A stretch of 64,000 nt of DNA from JANXLO01 sp038231295. GTDB lineage: Bacteria; Armatimonadota; Chthonomonadetes; Chthonomonadales; Chthonomonadaceae. Below are positions 26,025-35,521 of this stretch, in pieces. Where the stretch lies: assembly GCA_038231295.1 (NCBI GenBank), contig JBBRLP010000011.1:5285-69284 (forward strand), in the 5' to 3' direction. The notes beneath the pieces were generated by a model. It was not told the origin of the DNA. It made no database searches and saw only the letters and a program-made list of their open reading frames with translations. A program made the translations under genes and the position numbers. Within the stretch, counting starts at the first letter, position 1, and each line of letters begins with the position of its first letter.

Positions 26025-27272
26025 TTATAGCGCACGAATCGTCGCAATGGACCAGCAAGCCATGCCTTCTTTGCGCCCAACGAAGCCCATTTTTTCAGAA
26101 GTCGTCGCTTTGACGCTGATTCGGGTCGCTTCCAGCCCCAGACAGGCCGCCATCGCCTGCTGCATCTTCGCCCGGTGCGGCATCAGTTTCGGGGCTTCCG
26201 CAACGACCGTCGCATCAATATTGACGATCTGCCAGCCGGCCTGCACCAGCCTTTCCCCCACAATCGCCAGCAGCCGCAGACTGGAGATGCCCCGGTAGGC
26301 CGGGTCGGTGTTGGGAAACAGGATGCCGATGTCGCCGAGCGAGGCCGCGCCGAGCAGCGCATCACAGACCGCATGAAGCAACACATCGGCGTCGGAATGG
26401 CCTTCCAGTCCCCGGTCATGTTCGATCTCGATACCGCCGACAAGAAGTTTGCGGCCCGCTTCCGGGTCAGAGAACTGATGCACGTCGTATCCGAACCCGG
26501 TGCGGATTTCCGCAGAAAGCGTGTTCAGCACGGGAGCGGAAACAGCAGCAGGGGCCGCGAGCAAGCGTTCTGCCAGCGCAATATCCTCTGGGAGTGTGAT
26601 TTTCAGGTTGGCGGGGTCGCCCGGTACGACCGCGACCGCACCGCCGTAAGCCTCCACCAGAGAGGCTTCGTCCGTCGGCTCCACGCCGGAGAGCGTGTCA
26701 TGGTGCGCGTAGGCGGCTTGAAGGAGGGAGACACGCACCCCCTGCGGCGTCTGCACCGTCGTCAGGCCGCTCAAGGCGACTCCGTCCATTTCGAGCGAAC
26801 GCGGTATCGTGGCGCGAACAAGGCCCTCCGCATCTACCCGCTTCACGGTGTCCGAAAGCGGCAGACCGGGAACGGCGGCCCCCACCCGCTCTGTCGCCGC
26901 GATAACCTCCTGAATGACCGACGCGGAGATTAACGGGCGGGCTGCATCATGCACCAGTACGATCTCGATGCCTTCCGGCAGCGCGTTCAGCCCGGCGCGA
27001 ACCGACTCCGTGCGGGTCGCGCCGCCGACCACCACCGCGACCACTTTCGGGAAGGCGGCAGCCACCTGACGTACCCGTTCCAGCTCCTCCGCACCCGCCA
27101 CCAGCACAATCGCGCTCAGGGCGGGATGCGAGTCGAAGGCCGTCAGCGTCCGTTCCAGCACCGAGCGCCCGGCCAGCATCGCCCAGATTTTGTTTTCGCC
27201 CTTACCGAATCTTCTTGCTTGTCCCGCGGCGGGTAAAACCGCTGCTGCCGCCGGGGCCGTTCCCGTTGCCAT
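26025..27272 (-). CDS. ispDF: Bifunctional IspD-IspF (MEP cytidylyltransferase / MECDP synthase)
   Basis: A 415-residue fusion acting in the methylerythritol-phosphate pathway. IspD (about 1-225) couples CTP with MEP; it shows VLPAAGQARRFGK, GGATRTESVRAGL and VHDAARPLIS. IspF (about 258-415) cyclises CDP-ME-2-phosphate; it shows GFGYDVHQF, HSDADVLLHAVCDALLGA and KATTSEKMGFVGR, with the zinc His and Asp residues in place. IspDF fusions are common in several phyla. The ATG at 27272 overlaps the 3' end of the upstream YacL-like gene by 71 bp, which suggests coupling. The intervening IspE activity must be encoded elsewhere. Confidence 0.94.
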   Translation of the reverse strand: MATGTAPAAAAVLPAAGQARRFGKGENKIWAMLAGRSVLERTLTAFDSHPALSAIVLVAGAEELERVRQVAAAFPKVVAVVVGGATRTESVRAGLNALPEGIEIVLVHDAARPLISASVIQEVIAATERVGAAVPGLPLSDTVKRVDAEGLVRATIPRSLEMDGVALSGLTTVQTPQGVRVSLLQAAYAHHDTLSGVEPTDEASLVEAYGGAVAVVPGDPANLKITLPEDIALAERLLAAPAAVSAPVLNTLSAEIRTGFGYDVHQFSDPEAGRKLLVGGIEIEHDRGLEGHSDADVLLHAVCDALLGAASLGDIGILFPNTDPAYRGISSLRLLAIVGERLVQAGWQIVNIDATVVAEAPKLMPHRAKMQQAMAACLGLEATRISVKATTSEKMGFVGRKEGMACWSIATIRAL

Positions 27273-28428
27273 CCGGTCGGATGCTGGTGTGTTCAAACGC
27301 GTCTCCCTCATCGTCGCGCACTCGCGCAAAGATCATCTTGCCCGCCACCGTCTGAAGCACACTCGTCACGATGACGCTGAGGGTCGAGTTCAGATAACGG
27401 CGGCCATCCTCCACGACGATCATCGTGCCGTCGTCCAGATACGCGACCCCCTGATTGGCTTCTTTGCCCTCTTTGACGATACCCACTGTCATCGCCTCGC
27501 CCGGCAGCACCACCGGCTTGAGCGCGTTGGCAAGTTCATTGACGTTCAGAACCTGCACACCCTGAAGCGCAGCGACTTTGTTCAGGTTAAAATCGTTGGT
27601 GACGATGACGCCTTCCAGCGCCTTCGCCAGCTTCACCAGTCGTGTGTCCACCTCGTCGTCCTTGGAGGACTTGTCGAGCGCCTTGTCCCAGATGCGAACC
27701 ACGAGCGGCAGTTCGTTTTTCATGCCGTTTAGAATGTCAAGACCACGCCGTCCACGCGCCCGTTTCAGACCATCCCCCGAATCTGCGATATGCTGAAGCT
27801 CCTCCAGCACAAAGCCTGGCACATACAGCGGCCCTTCCAGGAACCCCGCCCGGCAGACATCGGCGATACGGCCATCAATGATGACGTTGGTATCCAGGAT
27901 TTTACAGTTCGCGGTCGGACTCGTTTCCGCGGCCTCCTGCGTTGCCGCCACCGATCCGCAGCGAGACAGAATCGCGAGCAGTTCCGTCTTCATACTCATC
28001 ATGGCGACAATGCCGAGATAGATGAGGACGACACTGATGAACACCAGCAAAAATATACGCACTGTAATCGTGATGGTGGAGAGAAGCTGATAGAACGGCA
28101 GGGTGACAATCACGCCTAGAGCCGTCCCCGCAGCGACGGCAATTTTATCCGTCGCGGACATCATCTCGAGCGAACGCCCCGCCCGCACGATCACTTCCCC
28201 GATACGCGGCCCCAGATAGAATCCCAGCAGCAGCCCGACCAGCGCCAGCGCGACGGTCGTCGTCGGCTGATAGGTGGGAGTCGCCTTGATGAGTTCTGCT
28301 CCGCTGGGAATATAGAGCGCCGGAATGGCGGGCATCGTGTGCAGTTGGGAGCCGAGATAGACCCCGAAGCTGCCGAGCAAAAGGCTAAGGGCAACCGTTA
28401 ATATCGTTCTGATATTGATCATACGCAT
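27202..28428 (-). CDS. YacL-like membrane PIN-TRAM protein
   Basis: A 408-residue protein. Four N-terminal transmembrane helices (about 5-150) are followed by a PIN nuclease domain with KILDTNVIIDGRIADV, an EELQHIADS segment and VTNDFNLNKVA carrying the acidic residues. A TRAM domain (MTVGIVKEGKEANQGVAYLD) completes it. This is the Bacillus YacL architecture; in Firmicutes yacL also lies directly before ispD and ispF, so the neighbourhood is conserved. Function is unproven, probably RNA cleavage or binding at the membrane. The ATG at 28428 follows a near-perfect AAGGAGGTGA. Confidence 0.92.
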   Translation of the reverse strand: MRMINIRTILTVALSLLLGSFGVYLGSQLHTMPAIPALYIPSGAELIKATPTYQPTTTVALALVGLLLGFYLGPRIGEVIVRAGRSLEMMSATDKIAVAAGTALGVIVTLPFYQLLSTITITVRIFLLVFISVVLIYLGIVAMMSMKTELLAILSRCGSVAATQEAAETSPTANCKILDTNVIIDGRIADVCRAGFLEGPLYVPGFVLEELQHIADSGDGLKRARGRRGLDILNGMKNELPLVVRIWDKALDKSSKDDEVDTRLVKLAKALEGVIVTNDFNLNKVAALQGVQVLNVNELANALKPVVLPGEAMTVGIVKEGKEANQGVAYLDDGTMIVVEDGRRYLNSTLSVIVTSVLQTVAGKMIFARVRDDEGDAFEHTSIRPDGNGNGPGGSSGFTRRGTSKKIR

Positions 28429-28482
28429 CTCTGTCTCACCTCCTTTCATCGTGGAAAATAGAGTACGGACCATTTCCCTGCG

Positions 28483-28504
28483 CCCTCTCCTTCATTGGAG
28501 AGGG
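28483..28504 (-). terminator. Hairpin between transglutaminase and YacL-like genes
   Basis: An 8-bp stem, CCCTCTCC with GGAGAGGG, loop of 6. On the minus strand it follows the transglutaminase stop but has no T-run; on the plus strand it is followed by GCTGCTTTT. It may be an attenuator or RNA-stability element within the operon. Confidence 0.4.
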
Positions 28505-28512
28505 GCTGCTTT

Positions 28513-30099
28513 TCATTCCACCGTGATTTTCAGTTTCCCGACGATGGAGACCATCTCAAACATCTGCGTCACATCGCCCTGCGCGAATTTGATATGCGTC
28601 GCATCTACGTAGTTGACGGGATGAGAGGGGTCAAACAGCGTGGGATCGAATGCGACCCACTTTCCAACCCAGCTCTCCGCCCACGCATGGTAGTAGAAAC
28701 CGCTCTTACCTTGGAAGTCGCCATAGACGATGCCGCTGCACAGGCGCGTCGGAACGCCCGCCGCACGGGCCAGCGCGGTATAGAGCGTGGCGTAGTCCCG
28801 GCAGACCCCGCGCCGCCGCTGAAAGATGTCCGTCGCGGAGCGCGGCACACCGATGGTCGGGTCGGGCGTCATGGCGTTGTGAACCCAGTCACGCAGGTTG
28901 GTCGCGATTCGATAGGGGTTGGTTTCATGCCCTTTCACCTGGAGCGCCGTCTTCTGGATATTGGCATCCCCAACAGGAAGATACGGCGCGGCCTTCAAGT
29001 AGGGGGCCAGGGCCGCGTCTTTGATGGGCAGACGTGGCACACTCTTCTCGTCCACGCTCTCGACCGTCATCTTGACATTGACTTCGTAAGGCGGCGCGGG
29101 ATGCCCGGTCACGCGAGTCTCCTGCTGACGGTCATCGGAGAGGATCAGTTTTTCGCTCGGAATGCCGTCAATCACGAGATTGAGATGGCTCACGCTGCGC
29201 GGGTCACTGATGGGCTTCTCGGTCGCTATCGCCGTCGCGACCGCGAAATCAGCGGGCGGCGTATAAGTCTTGCCACCGGGCGCAGGAGTCTCTGTAAGCG
29301 CTAGTGAAATCGCACTGCGGTCCATGGCATGGGCTTTCGGCTCCGAGACCATCACCATGCTGACGACGCCGAGGTTGATCTCGCTCTTTATCATGTGGCC
29401 TTCGGCATCTGCCCACGAGGTCACCTGTCCGACCGACATCTGAGATTTGAGGCGAAACGCGGAGACCTGTTTGCCCGCATCGTCCCGCACGGTATCCTGT
29501 CCGATGACCTCGACTGTCGCCTCCTCAAACTGCACACTCAGCGGTTCGAGATAGGTGAAGACGATCTTCTGTCCGACAGCGAGTTTCTGGCCCTCCGTCA
29601 GATTGTTACTGTCGCCTGTCAGTTTCGCGCCTGCCGGAATGTCGAGGTCTTTCTTCGTTGCACCTGCGCCCTGCCCGATCGTGCAGTGCGCTGTATGGTG
29701 GGCGTAGTCGTAGACGGCGTCCACGTGAATGGCGCTGCCATTCGAGAGAACATTGAAGGTCTGCGCCAGAAGATGATCTTCGGCATCGGTGATCGTGACC
29801 GAATCCTCTTCCTGTGTGACCTCCCGGCCAAGCAACTGCATTTTGGTCACGCCGTGTGTCGTGGACTTGAAGGAAGGCTTATTTTGATAGGTCGTGGGGG
29901 TGACATGGGTGCCGGAGTAACCGATCTTTTGCTTGCCGAGATACATTCCGAGCCACTCGTCGTGTGGCGTCACCGGGTGAACGGTTGTCTGGGCGAGAGC
30001 GGGACGCAGCAGGAAGGCGTAGACCGGAAGTGTCAATGCGGCAAGCAGGGGAAGAGTAACGCGCAGAGCGCGGGAGGGACGAACACAGGAGAGCGGCAT
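28513..30099 (-). CDS. Exported transglutaminase-like protein
   Basis: A 528-residue protein with a signal peptide (about 1-36). Residues about 45-280 are a beta-rich region of unknown type. A transglutaminase-like cysteine-protease fold lies at about 385-510. The triad is Cys in RRRGVCRDYATLYTALARAA, His in FYYHAWAESWVGKW and Asp in FDPTLFDP. Periplasmic members may hydrolyse or cross-link peptides, but the substrate is unknown. It sits between alr and the YacL-like gene on the same strand. Confidence 0.87.
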   Translation of the reverse strand: MPLSCVRPSRALRVTLPLLAALTLPVYAFLLRPALAQTTVHPVTPHDEWLGMYLGKQKIGYSGTHVTPTTYQNKPSFKSTTHGVTKMQLLGREVTQEEDSVTITDAEDHLLAQTFNVLSNGSAIHVDAVYDYAHHTAHCTIGQGAGATKKDLDIPAGAKLTGDSNNLTEGQKLAVGQKIVFTYLEPLSVQFEEATVEVIGQDTVRDDAGKQVSAFRLKSQMSVGQVTSWADAEGHMIKSEINLGVVSMVMVSEPKAHAMDRSAISLALTETPAPGGKTYTPPADFAVATAIATEKPISDPRSVSHLNLVIDGIPSEKLILSDDRQQETRVTGHPAPPYEVNVKMTVESVDEKSVPRLPIKDAALAPYLKAAPYLPVGDANIQKTALQVKGHETNPYRIATNLRDWVHNAMTPDPTIGVPRSATDIFQRRRGVCRDYATLYTALARAAGVPTRLCSGIVYGDFQGKSGFYYHAWAESWVGKWVAFDPTLFDPSHPVNYVDATHIKFAQGDVTQMFEMVSIVGKLKITVE

Positions 30100-30237
30100 C
30101 GGGTAAACTCCTCACCGTGAGAATGGTGCGCGGGGCAGACGCAGAGCCTGCGAAACCGCGCCGACAACCGGAGGAGCGACAGCGGTAGATTTTCGAATAC
30201 GCACCCCTCTATTATACCCCCCTCCTATCCGGTTCCG

Positions 30238-31425
30238 CTAGAGGAAAACTCGCGGCAATCGTGCGGTGAGACAGGTCGTGATCTCATGTTCGGTTGTTTC
30301 GAGAAGTACGGCAATCTCTTCGACCCGAATACACGCCTCTCCCTGCCGTCCGATACAGACCGCCTCTTCCCCAGCTTCCACCCCCGGAATGTCGGTGACA
30401 TCCAGGACGGTCTGATCCATACAGACTCTGCCCAGAATCGGCGCACGCTGTCCACGCAGTAGCATCGCGCCGATATTGGAGAGGCGGCGGGGATAGCCGT
30501 CGCCGTAACCGATCAGCGCCGTCGCCACAAGGCTCGGACGGACAAGCCGATGCGTCGCCCCGTAACTGATGGGATGTCCGGCAGGCAGCGAGCGCACGGT
30601 TGCCACTCTCGCCTTCACCGTCATAGCAAGTTGAAACGTCCGATAATCTATGCTGGCCTCTTGCACAGTCGGACAGATACCGTAGAGCAGAAGCCCGGCG
30701 CGAATCAGATTGCCCTCGGCGGTTCCCACCGTCACCGCCCCGGCGCTGTTGCTCAGATGCACCCACTCAAAAACCGCGCCAGCCCGCTCCAGTTCCGCCC
30801 GCACACGCTGAAAACTGTCGCACTGTTGCCGGGTGAATTCTGCATCCTCCTCCGCACTGGAGAAATGAGTCATCAGGCCCGTGACGCGCAGTCCAGCGGA
30901 GACCAGCCGCCGCCAGAAAGCGACCGCCGCCTCCGGGGCAACCCCCGCCCGGCCCATTCCCGTGTCTATCTCCAGATGCACGGCGGGCGATGGGGAGAGG
31001 TTCAGGCTGCGTCTCGCTTCGACCAGCGCGTCCATCGTTGCACTGTCACCAACCGTAGCCGTGAGGCCACACTGAAGCAGCGTCCACGCTTCCTGCGGAG
31101 CGGGCGCACAGAGCACAAGTATAGCCGTCGTCACTCCAGCTTCCCGCAGACGTACCCCTTCCGTAACGGTCGCCACTCCCAGCCACTCCACACCGGCCCG
31201 CACTGCCCTCTGCGCCACCGGAATCAGGCCATGCCCATACGCATCGGCCTTGACCACCGCCATGAACTGCCTGCCAACCACTCCCGGCAGCGAGCGCAGT
31301 GTCATTACATTCGCCTCTATCGCGCCGAGACTGATTTCCACCCATGCGCGGGAATCAGCAGGCTGCTCCGTTGCCGAATCGGAGACAGAACCGAGCCTGA
31401 GAGAATGCACAGATTCGTTCAACAC
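30238..31425 (-). CDS. alr: Alanine racemase
   Basis: A 395-residue PLP enzyme converting L- and D-alanine for peptidoglycan. The PLP lysine is Lys59 in AVVKADAYGHG. The second catalytic Tyr lies in ISYGATHRL. IGYGDGYPRRLSNIGAMLLRG and GRVCMDQTVLDVTD are conserved Alr blocks. The start is GTG at 31425, with only a weak AGAGAA upstream. It heads the minus-strand run alr - transglutaminase - yacL-like - ispDF - sugar transferase. Confidence 0.94.
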   Translation of the reverse strand: MLNESVHSLRLGSVSDSATEQPADSRAWVEISLGAIEANVMTLRSLPGVVGRQFMAVVKADAYGHGLIPVAQRAVRAGVEWLGVATVTEGVRLREAGVTTAILVLCAPAPQEAWTLLQCGLTATVGDSATMDALVEARRSLNLSPSPAVHLEIDTGMGRAGVAPEAAVAFWRRLVSAGLRVTGLMTHFSSAEEDAEFTRQQCDSFQRVRAELERAGAVFEWVHLSNSAGAVTVGTAEGNLIRAGLLLYGICPTVQEASIDYRTFQLAMTVKARVATVRSLPAGHPISYGATHRLVRPSLVATALIGYGDGYPRRLSNIGAMLLRGQRAPILGRVCMDQTVLDVTDIPGVEAGEEAVCIGRQGEACIRVEEIAVLLETTEHEITTCLTARLPRVFL

Positions 31426-31437
31426 AATTCTCTGTAA

Positions 31438-31610
31438 CCTTTATCCCCTCGTTGCTGTCTTATCTTTCAGCAGCTCGATTAGGGGATAACCCTTTCTTTC
31501 TCTCTTGTACTACGGATTTCCCGAGGCGCACATGCGTTGAAAGTTTTCCAGTCAGAGATGCCGTCGGAGGCGACGTTCGCGTGCCAAACGTCTCCGGCGG
31601 CCTTTTTTTG
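31438..31610 (+). ncRNA. Candidate structured small RNA ending in a terminator
   Basis: On the plus strand, TTATCCCC (about 31440) pairs with GGGGATAA (about 31483-31490), enclosing a smaller GCTG/CAGC hairpin. About 70 bases of linker lead to a long GC stem closed by TTTTTTT. No open frame of convincing character lies in this interval and alr is on the other strand. A short non-coding transcript, or an RNA antisense to the alr leader, would explain the terminator. No known family is recognised. Confidence 0.35.
31560..31609 (+). terminator. Strong rho-independent terminator with no upstream plus-strand gene
   Basis: Stem arms 31560-31577 and 31586-31601 (GCCGTCGGAGGCGACGTT with AAACGTCTCCGGCGGC, few mismatches), then C and seven T. 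The U-run marks plus-strand polarity. Confidence 0.8.
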
Positions 31611-31712
31611 TCTCTCCCATTGTAACCTCCTCCCCCCGCTTTGTCAAAAGTGCCTCATCTCTCAATATTTTATCAGATTTGGAAAAATATTAGCATTTGC
31701 CACCACTATCAC

Positions 31713-31741
31713 TTGACAAAGACTTTACTGTAGGATATACT
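31713..31741 (+). promoter_or_regulatory. Sigma70-type promoter for the Ig-like secreted protein
   Basis: A perfect TTGACA (31713-31718) and TATACT (31736-31741) are separated by 17 bp. The next start codon is at 31914, leaving a 165-base leader. Confidence 0.8.
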
Positions 31742-31913
31742 AACTTCGAGCAAGGAAGCAGTTTGCGCCGAGAATACAGGGAAGTTACCGCACCCGTTCT
31801 CCCTGGTTGTTCCCTCCCTATCTCCGCGTTGCTCTTTCCCTGTCAAAACTCTCTCAACTGTCTGCCTGAGACTGTTGATTCCGCCAATTGCATTCTTTAC
31901 AAAGGAGAAGACC

Positions 31914-34900
31914 ATGGTCGCCGTATTCCGAATTTTTCAGCGTACTTCCTCCAGTCCCCCGCCTCTGATTCTGCCTCTCTGTGTTCTTCTGCTCTGTCTC
32001 TTCCGTCCGGCGCAGGCTGACGAAACAGGGATACACATCAAATGTGAACCCATCAGTCACATTCGCTCCGGCGACACCCTGACCGTCAAGCGAAACGTCG
32101 AGTACACCCTGACTGCTCTGAATCAGGCTGGTGATCAGGTTGAAGCGGACTGGAGCATCGAATATAATGAGTGGCTGGACGCGGGCGGGAATCCTAAGAA
32201 AACAGGGGGGAAATCGGTAGATGTAGTGGAATTTCAACCAGCAATCAATTCAAGGTCTCAGATGTTTACCGGAATCCATCTTGCCGATCAAAACCGTCCG
32301 ATCCCACCGAAAATGCCGAGAATTACCGCGAAATTGCGCAGTGATTTAACCAAGAGCGCCTTCGTGGACCTCTATATCGTGGATAAGGCGACAACGTTCA
32401 TTCCGGTCAAGATAACCGGGGATTCGGGAAAGCAGGAACTGCCTCGCAAAGGGGAGAGGTATGTCCTCACGGTGCCAATGGATGGCACTATAATCCTGCG
32501 CGGAACGGCTTTCGAGATGGTTTCAGGCAAAAGTTCTGCACTGGACGCAGCCGCGGAAAGCTGGAGTGTTGGAGACGATTCGGTGATTACGCTCTCCAGT
32601 AAAGAGACACACCTCGAAAAGGGCGCCCTCCAGTGCTATAACACGACGCAAGTGACTGTCAAGCCCAAGAAATTCGGCGTCACCTCCATTCGCATCAGCA
32701 ATGACCCCGCCATTGTTCCTTCTGACGCGAACGCGCCGAGTGTCGAGATCGCCGTAGTCGTAACGGGAGGACCTACGAGCCTGACGCTATCACCGGATAC
32801 CGTCCTCTCTATGAACCATCGTCAGGTTACTTCGATCCATGCGCTGGTACAGGATGCAATGGGGGCCGAAGTCCCTGTCAGTGTCACCTGGAAGATTACC
32901 GATACCTCCATCGTAAATTTCACCGATGCGCCGGACACCAATACGACGGCCGTCTCTGCAAATTCTGATCCGTCCGCTTTTCAGTATATCAAAGCACTGA
33001 AACCGGGCAACACGTTGATTACGGCCACTGTCCCTGGTCCAAACGGCACACAACTCACGCAAAAAATTCTCGTGACGGTGCTGCCCGTTCTGGATTCCGT
33101 CGTGATCGAGTCGCCGGGAAGCCTGCTCGCCGGGCAGGAAAGCCGCCTGCAAATCCGTCTCCTCAATTCGAATGGCGACCTGGTGAACGATGCCAAACTC
33201 CACGTTCCGGTCGTCTCTTCAGACGAGTATATCAATGCCCGCCTTGATCCGCAGGACAACACAGGACATCTGCTACTTGTGCGCGGTATCAAACCGGGCG
33301 ATGGACTGCTCACACTCAAGTATAAGAACGAGAACGGAGATGAGGTCAAAAGCTCCGTTGGAATCCATGTCGTGACGGTCGCGGCGTTCCGGCCTGTTCG
33401 TGTCTCGCTCGACATCATGGATGAGGAGACCGCAGCCCACCTGTTCGGCAATCACACCAGCAAAGAGTTCTATGTCGTTCGTGTGCGCCTCTTCAACAAT
33501 CTGGACCAGCTAGGCGCACAGTTCCTCGGGCAGTCCATTCTCGCCTACAGTGAGTCCATCGAAGCGGCCGTGCGGCTCGAAAAGCGTTACGATCCGAAAT
33601 CGAAAACACGTGTCGCGAAGAGTGAACAGACTAGTGACTGGCGCGAAGTCAGCCCGACCGATGTGGAAGGCGCGTTTCACCGCGAGTTCGAGAACGGCGA
33701 CAACACCGCTTCTGTGGACAAACGCTTCCGGGGGAAACCGAAAGTCACCTTCTTGCAGCCGGATCCCGTGAAAAACTCCGATGGCAAGCCCAACTATACC
33801 ATCTCCCTTAACATCGGAGAGGTACTTAGCCTCTCTGAACCGCTTAGCAAAATTACTAAAGATGTCAATGTCGCAAAGCTCCTCTGGAAAAGTGCGAACC
33901 CCAGCATTGCCTCCGTCAATGCGGATACAGGACTGGTGGTCGGTCGCGAACCCGGCCTGACGTTCATTCGTGGGTCGGACATTCACGATCAGGAGTATGT
34001 CGCCATCATCCAGGTAAAGGAAGGCAGGCAGGAAACACCTTCGATCTATCCCAATGTGACGGCACGCATTCTACCCAATCTAACCCTTGATGTGGGTCAG
34101 AGCGCTGCCCTCACTCCCTGGGACGACTCCAATCGCGCTTCCGCCGATTTCACCAGTTCCGACCTTCCGGACAATTCTGCCCTCTGGCGCAAGGCCATCA
34201 AAGAGTTGCTCCCCGAATCCGCTTTCGTAGTCAGCGTAGGGAAACTTAAAACCTCCTTGGAGAAGAGCCTGAAAATCACCAAGAAGAAAGGTGAACCGGC
34301 GAGAATAAAACGGTTTAGGAAAGCCCTGGTTATTCTCACAAACTTCAAGAACGGGTCAGCGCAAGAGGATGAGGTGACGCGAGAGGTTATCCTGAATGCG
34401 CTGAATGGCCTTCTCGATTCTGACCTCTATTCCATCGTGGAGCGGAAGCTTCTCCCTGCCCCCTACTCTACCTATACCAGCCAGCAGTTCGCCCGGCTTG
34501 GAGAGAATCCTGAGAGCACACGTCGTCTGAATCGAGCGCTTCTCGTCAAGGTGTTTCCAAAATATCTCAAGCCCAGTGAGGACGGAGACTTACAGTGGAT
34601 TAGCCTGACGGAGGCGGTCGCGGCGGTCGTGCCGCAGGACGGCAGCACGAAGATCAACAGCAACATTGTAACTGCGAAATATCCGGGAACGGCGCTGCTG
34701 ATCGCCAAGCGCGGCAACGATGTCGTGTACGGTATGCAGATTGATGTCAATCAGCCACGAACCAACGACCTTCCGCCGAATGTTTTCGTGGATGATCAGG
34801 GCAATCTGCACTATATGCGGCATCGTTTCCGCTATCGCCCGTATGCCTTCGAAATGATGGTGAACACTATCGAGGCGCGTGACGAACTGGAACCGCGGAC

Positions 34901-35276
34901 GCGCACATTCAAATTCGCCAACGCCATCGCGACGATTGCCTCCTTCTTCACGTCAACGGGCGTCTGGCACGGCGGCAGAGGCTCAGACCTGGTGAATGGC
35001 TTCTCGAATATCATCCTCCCCGGTTTCGAGAAACTCTATCCGAGTATGAAAGATACACAACGGCAGAACTTCGTCTCGATGAGCATGAAGCCACTGGAAG
35101 AGATTCCTTTTGGAGCGGACATCGCCCGTGTGCTGTTCTTCCCGAAGCATCCCTTCCACGGCATCATTCCCGGATACGAAGTTCGGATCGGGGAAGTCGT
35201 TACCAGCGAGTTCAATGTCAAAGTCGCGATCATAGACAAGACAAAGGCCGCGACCGTGAATGCCGCAGGGCCATAA
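31914..35276 (+). CDS. Large secreted protein with bacterial Ig-like (Big_2) domains
   Basis: An exported protein of about 1120 residues with a signal peptide ending near RPAQADE (residue 37). At least three Ig-like repeats are visible, with signatures such as SLTLSPDTVLSMNHRQV, ITDTSIVNF, SANPSIASVNADTGLVVGR and PGLTFIRGSD. The middle (about 500-620) and the C-terminal 350 residues do not match a family I know. There is no transmembrane anchor or sorting signal at the end. Probably a surface or periplasmic structural/adhesion protein. AAAGGAGA lies 7 bp before the ATG at 31914. The gene reads as less GC-rich than its neighbours. Confidence 0.75.
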   Translation: MVAVFRIFQRTSSSPPPLILPLCVLLLCLFRPAQADETGIHIKCEPISHIRSGDTLTVKRNVEYTLTALNQAGDQVEADWSIEYNEWLDAGGNPKKTGGKSVDVVEFQPAINSRSQMFTGIHLADQNRPIPPKMPRITAKLRSDLTKSAFVDLYIVDKATTFIPVKITGDSGKQELPRKGERYVLTVPMDGTIILRGTAFEMVSGKSSALDAAAESWSVGDDSVITLSSKETHLEKGALQCYNTTQVTVKPKKFGVTSIRISNDPAIVPSDANAPSVEIAVVVTGGPTSLTLSPDTVLSMNHRQVTSIHALVQDAMGAEVPVSVTWKITDTSIVNFTDAPDTNTTAVSANSDPSAFQYIKALKPGNTLITATVPGPNGTQLTQKILVTVLPVLDSVVIESPGSLLAGQESRLQIRLLNSNGDLVNDAKLHVPVVSSDEYINARLDPQDNTGHLLLVRGIKPGDGLLTLKYKNENGDEVKSSVGIHVVTVAAFRPVRVSLDIMDEETAAHLFGNHTSKEFYVVRVRLFNNLDQLGAQFLGQSILAYSESIEAAVRLEKRYDPKSKTRVAKSEQTSDWREVSPTDVEGAFHREFENGDNTASVDKRFRGKPKVTFLQPDPVKNSDGKPNYTISLNIGEVLSLSEPLSKITKDVNVAKLLWKSANPSIASVNADTGLVVGREPGLTFIRGSDIHDQEYVAIIQVKEGRQETPSIYPNVTARILPNLTLDVGQSAALTPWDDSNRASADFTSSDLPDNSALWRKAIKELLPESAFVVSVGKLKTSLEKSLKITKKKGEPARIKRFRKALVILTNFKNGSAQEDEVTREVILNALNGLLDSDLYSIVERKLLPAPYSTYTSQQFARLGENPESTRRLNRALLVKVFPKYLKPSEDGDLQWISLTEAVAAVVPQDGSTKINSNIVTAKYPGTALLIAKRGNDVVYGMQIDVNQPRTNDLPPNVFVDDQGNLHYMRHRFRYRPYAFEMMVNTIEARDELEPRTRTFKFANAIATIASFFTSTGVWHGGRGSDLVNGFSNIILPGFEKLYPSMKDTQRQNFVSMSMKPLEEIPFGADIARVLFFPKHPFHGIIPGYEVRIGEVVTSEFNVKVAIIDKTKAATVNAAGP

Positions 35277-35521
35277 GGAGAGTAGGCGGCGGATTTTCCT
35301 TGCCTTTAAACTACCTGTCCGATGGCAAGGACGCACGACAATCAGGCGGGCAGCGAGAGCAAGAGGCTCTCGCTGTCCGCTTTCGTGCTGGGAGAGCTTC
35401 ATTTCAGAGACCGGTTTGGAGGAAACTGGAAAGGCAATAAAGGAATCCCCGCTCTGTCGCCGAATTCTACTTCGTCCAGAAACTGACGACTTCACTAACC
35501 CTTGAGGAAGAGGCGTTTTCC
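35277..35521. other. Intergenic region with hairpin
   Basis: No gene is seen between the Ig-like protein and the helical-repeat hydrolase. It contains the hairpin at 35346-35380. Confidence 0.5.
35346..35380 (+). terminator. Terminator-like hairpin after the Ig-like gene
   Basis: CAGCGAGAGC pairs with GCTCTCGCTG; a G-T wobble and flanking GCGG/CCGC extend the stem to about 15 bp. It is followed by only TTTCGT. Confidence 0.55.

Larger units (their letters stand above)
31426..31913. other. Divergent intergenic region with RNA-like structure
   Basis: No protein gene is seen. It holds an 8-bp inverted repeat TTATCCCC/GGGGATAA (31440-31490), a strong plus-strand terminator at 31560-31609 with no gene before it, and a perfect promoter at 31713-31741 for the large Ig-like gene. 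See the separate entries. Confidence 0.6.
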
